This document shows positions 62,926-64,000 of a DNA stretch of 64,000 nt, piece by piece. The position numbers were made by a program, and so were the translations under genes. How positions within the stretch are numbered: position 1 is the first letter of the stretch; each line of letters opens with the position of its first letter. The DNA is from Thalassospira povalilytica (GTDB taxonomy: Bacteria; Pseudomonadota; Alphaproteobacteria; Rhodospirillales; Thalassospiraceae). The stretch lies in the NCBI RefSeq assembly GCF_002844235.1, contig NZ_PGTS01000009.1, forward strand, positions 62,001 to 126,000. Direction: 5' to 3'. The notes beneath the pieces were generated by a model. That model was not told the origin of the DNA and made no database searches. It worked only from the letters and a program-made list of their open reading frames with translations.

Positions 62926-63675
62926 CTATTTTGTGTGATCCAGATCGCCAAACGACTTTCTGAAGGCCGGATCGTCAATAAGCCGGATCACCAGATCAGG
63001 TCGAAAAACCTGCCCTGCAAGGCGCGCGACATGTGCGACCATCTGCCACTGTTCTAGGGACGGATATCTGCGTCCGGTTGCCTCAACCGCGTTCAGGGCA
63101 AAGATATGGCCAGATGCGCATTCAAACCCGGCGACCGACTGATAAAGACCGACATGGTCAGTCGCAATACCGCAATCAAGGTCAAGATCACGGCCATGCA
63201 ATTGCTGATAACGGTAATGTGTCGGAACGCTTTCGGTTACATGCATATGACCAAGCTGCGCCGCCGTAAGCCAGGTCACCGCAACCCGGACCCGTGTCCC
63301 CGGTGACGGAGCAAGGGTTGCCGGAAAGGCGCCATACCCGGTGACATGTGCCGAATAGACAATATCATGATGACCCATCCATCCCAGTGTCACCGGAACA
63401 TCATCGGGCAGGTTTTGATGGGTGAATTTGCGCGTCAACTGAACCGGCGCACGGTTTGACCCGACGGCCAGGACCGGGACCCGCCCGGCGATGGCGTCGC
63501 CGACTTCCGATGTATCAAGCGGCGTTACCGATCCACCACAAAACAGGAAATCCCGGTCCGGGGCGGCATAGGGATACAAAAACGCGCGCAGGAGATCCTG
63601 CGCGCGTGGATGATGTTCGATCTGTTCACGGAGTACGGGGTCACTGATCGCCCGCACATCGGATATAGAAAACAT
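62926..63675 (-). CDS. Conserved protein of unknown function
   Basis: The 249-residue soluble protein contains LAVGSNRAPVQLTRKF near residue 68, which resembles the GSN loop of gamma-glutamylcyclotransferase-like folds, followed by HHDIVYSAHVTGYGAFPATLAPSPG. The catalytic Glu of that fold cannot be placed with confidence. I have seen similar unannotated alphaproteobacterial proteins but know no function. Its ATG is 17 bp after the stop of the DUF4170-repeat gene on the same strand, so they are probably co-transcribed. Confidence 0.72.
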   Translation of the reverse strand: MFSISDVRAISDPVLREQIEHHPRAQDLLRAFLYPYAAPDRDFLFCGGSVTPLDTSEVGDAIAGRVPVLAVGSNRAPVQLTRKFTHQNLPDDVPVTLGWMGHHDIVYSAHVTGYGAFPATLAPSPGTRVRVAVTWLTAAQLGHMHVTESVPTHYRYQQLHGRDLDLDCGIATDHVGLYQSVAGFECASGHIFALNAVEATGRRYPSLEQWQMVAHVARLAGQVFRPDLVIRLIDDPAFRKSFGDLDHTK

Positions 63676-63692
63676 TGTCTGGTCGATCCGGC

Positions 63693-64000
63693 TTAGCCTT
63701 CAACGACACGGTAACGGAAGTTGCAGTCATCAACATGCTGCCAGGCCAGTTTCGACCATGCTTTTTCAGCGTCGCTGAATGTGGCGAACGGACCATGGCG
63801 TTCTTCGGAACCGCCAACCGGCTTTTCGAAGTCGGTGCTTTCATATTCACCGCCAACGACCCAGTATTCTTCAAGGCGTTCGATGCGATAGCGCGAATTC
63901 GCGTCATCGACCGACTGCCAGGCCATTTTCGACCATTCCTGTTCCGCGTCTTCGAAGCTGCCAAACGGACCGACTTTGGTTTCTTCGCCGATCGGCTTGT
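63693..64000 (-). CDS. DUF4170-type protein with two tandem units, start outside the window
   Basis: The minus-strand frame stays open to the window edge, so the N-terminus is missing; 102 residues are visible. Two similar units follow each other: the first has VGPFGSFEDAEQEWSKMAWQ, then DDANSRYRIE, and the second has HGPFATFSDAEKAWSKLAWQ, then DDCNFRYRVVEG at the C-terminus. The second unit also shows YWVVGGEY, the opening of DUF4170. DUF4170 is a small domain of unknown function common in alphaproteobacteria. Confidence 0.8.
   Translation of the reverse strand, partial: KPIGEETKVGPFGSFEDAEQEWSKMAWQSVDDANSRYRIERLEEYWVVGGEYESTDFEKPVGGSEERHGPFATFSDAEKAWSKLAWQHVDDCNFRYRVVEG

Noticed and set aside
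1-64000. tRNA, rRNA, CRISPR, insertion sequence, integrase or prophage signatures
   Set aside because: I looked for these across the window and found nothing convincing by eye; a covariance-model scan would be needed to exclude small RNAs.

Overview
The window looks like a chromosomal segment of an alphaproteobacterium of the Rhodospirillales, most like a marine Thalassospira-type organism. This is inferred from gene content: TRAP and Dpp/Phn-type ABC importers, APS-type CysH, class II DAHP synthase, EtfB methyltransferase, DUF4170 and a soluble multi-PAS chemoreceptor, with moderate G+C and short intergenic gaps. It is not inferred from any database match. Almost all of it is ordinary, densely coding DNA on both strands. 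I see no rRNA, tRNA, CRISPR array, insertion sequence, integrase or prophage.

Layout. 1-8 kb: the 3' end of a class II (rhamnulose-phosphate-type) aldolase and a LysE exporter, then a leftward block of housekeeping genes (nadE, gltX, cysS, a Tat-exported aldo/keto reductase, a DUF6064 membrane protein). 8.3-10.6 kb: an operon of a YbjQ-family protein, a membrane protein fusing a YbjQ-like domain to an M48 protease, and an unknown membrane protein. 10.7-15.5 kb: an unknown protein ending in a CheZ/FliM-like tail, class II DAHP synthase, a TauE-type permease, an unknown secreted protein and YigZ. 15.6-21.9 kb: a sugar-acid locus (LacI/GntR regulator, gluconokinase, TRAP transporter, enolase-superfamily dehydratase) with two perfect 16-bp operators between regulator and kinase. 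21.9-29.8 kb: glutathione reductase, dNTPase, CysH with a siroheme-type dehydrogenase, heme A synthase and TldD.

30.1-35.3 kb holds the most unusual locus: a Slam-like TPR/beta-barrel outer-membrane protein, a FecR-domain protein with a low-complexity linker and a beta-rich C-terminal region, and a CHASE2-adenylate cyclase, packed as one operon. It reads as an envelope-spanning signalling relay ending in cAMP. It is followed by two tandem threonine-aldolase paralogues (35.5-37.6 kb) and a complete dipeptide-type ABC operon (38-43.7 kb).

43.8-49.3 kb: a LysE exporter, a cupin, a small copper cluster (PCuAC chaperone and a DUF2946-like protein), a DUF2867 protein, fumarase C and a DeoR/GlpR-type regulator. 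49.5-54.5 kb: a phosphonate-type ABC importer (phnD-phnC-phnE-phnE) running straight into glpD, which suggests import of a glycerol-phosphate compound. 54.6-64 kb: gshA and rsmE, ubiA, a CPA-type antiporter with a Rossmann-like tail, an EtfB-type methyltransferase, a soluble chemoreceptor with three near-identical PAS domains, an unknown conserved protein, and the 3' part of a protein with a duplicated DUF4170 unit.

A recurring design feature is that all three binding-protein-dependent import operons (TRAP, Dpp, Phn) carry a strong hairpin immediately after the binding-protein gene, as expected if the binding protein is made in excess of its permease.
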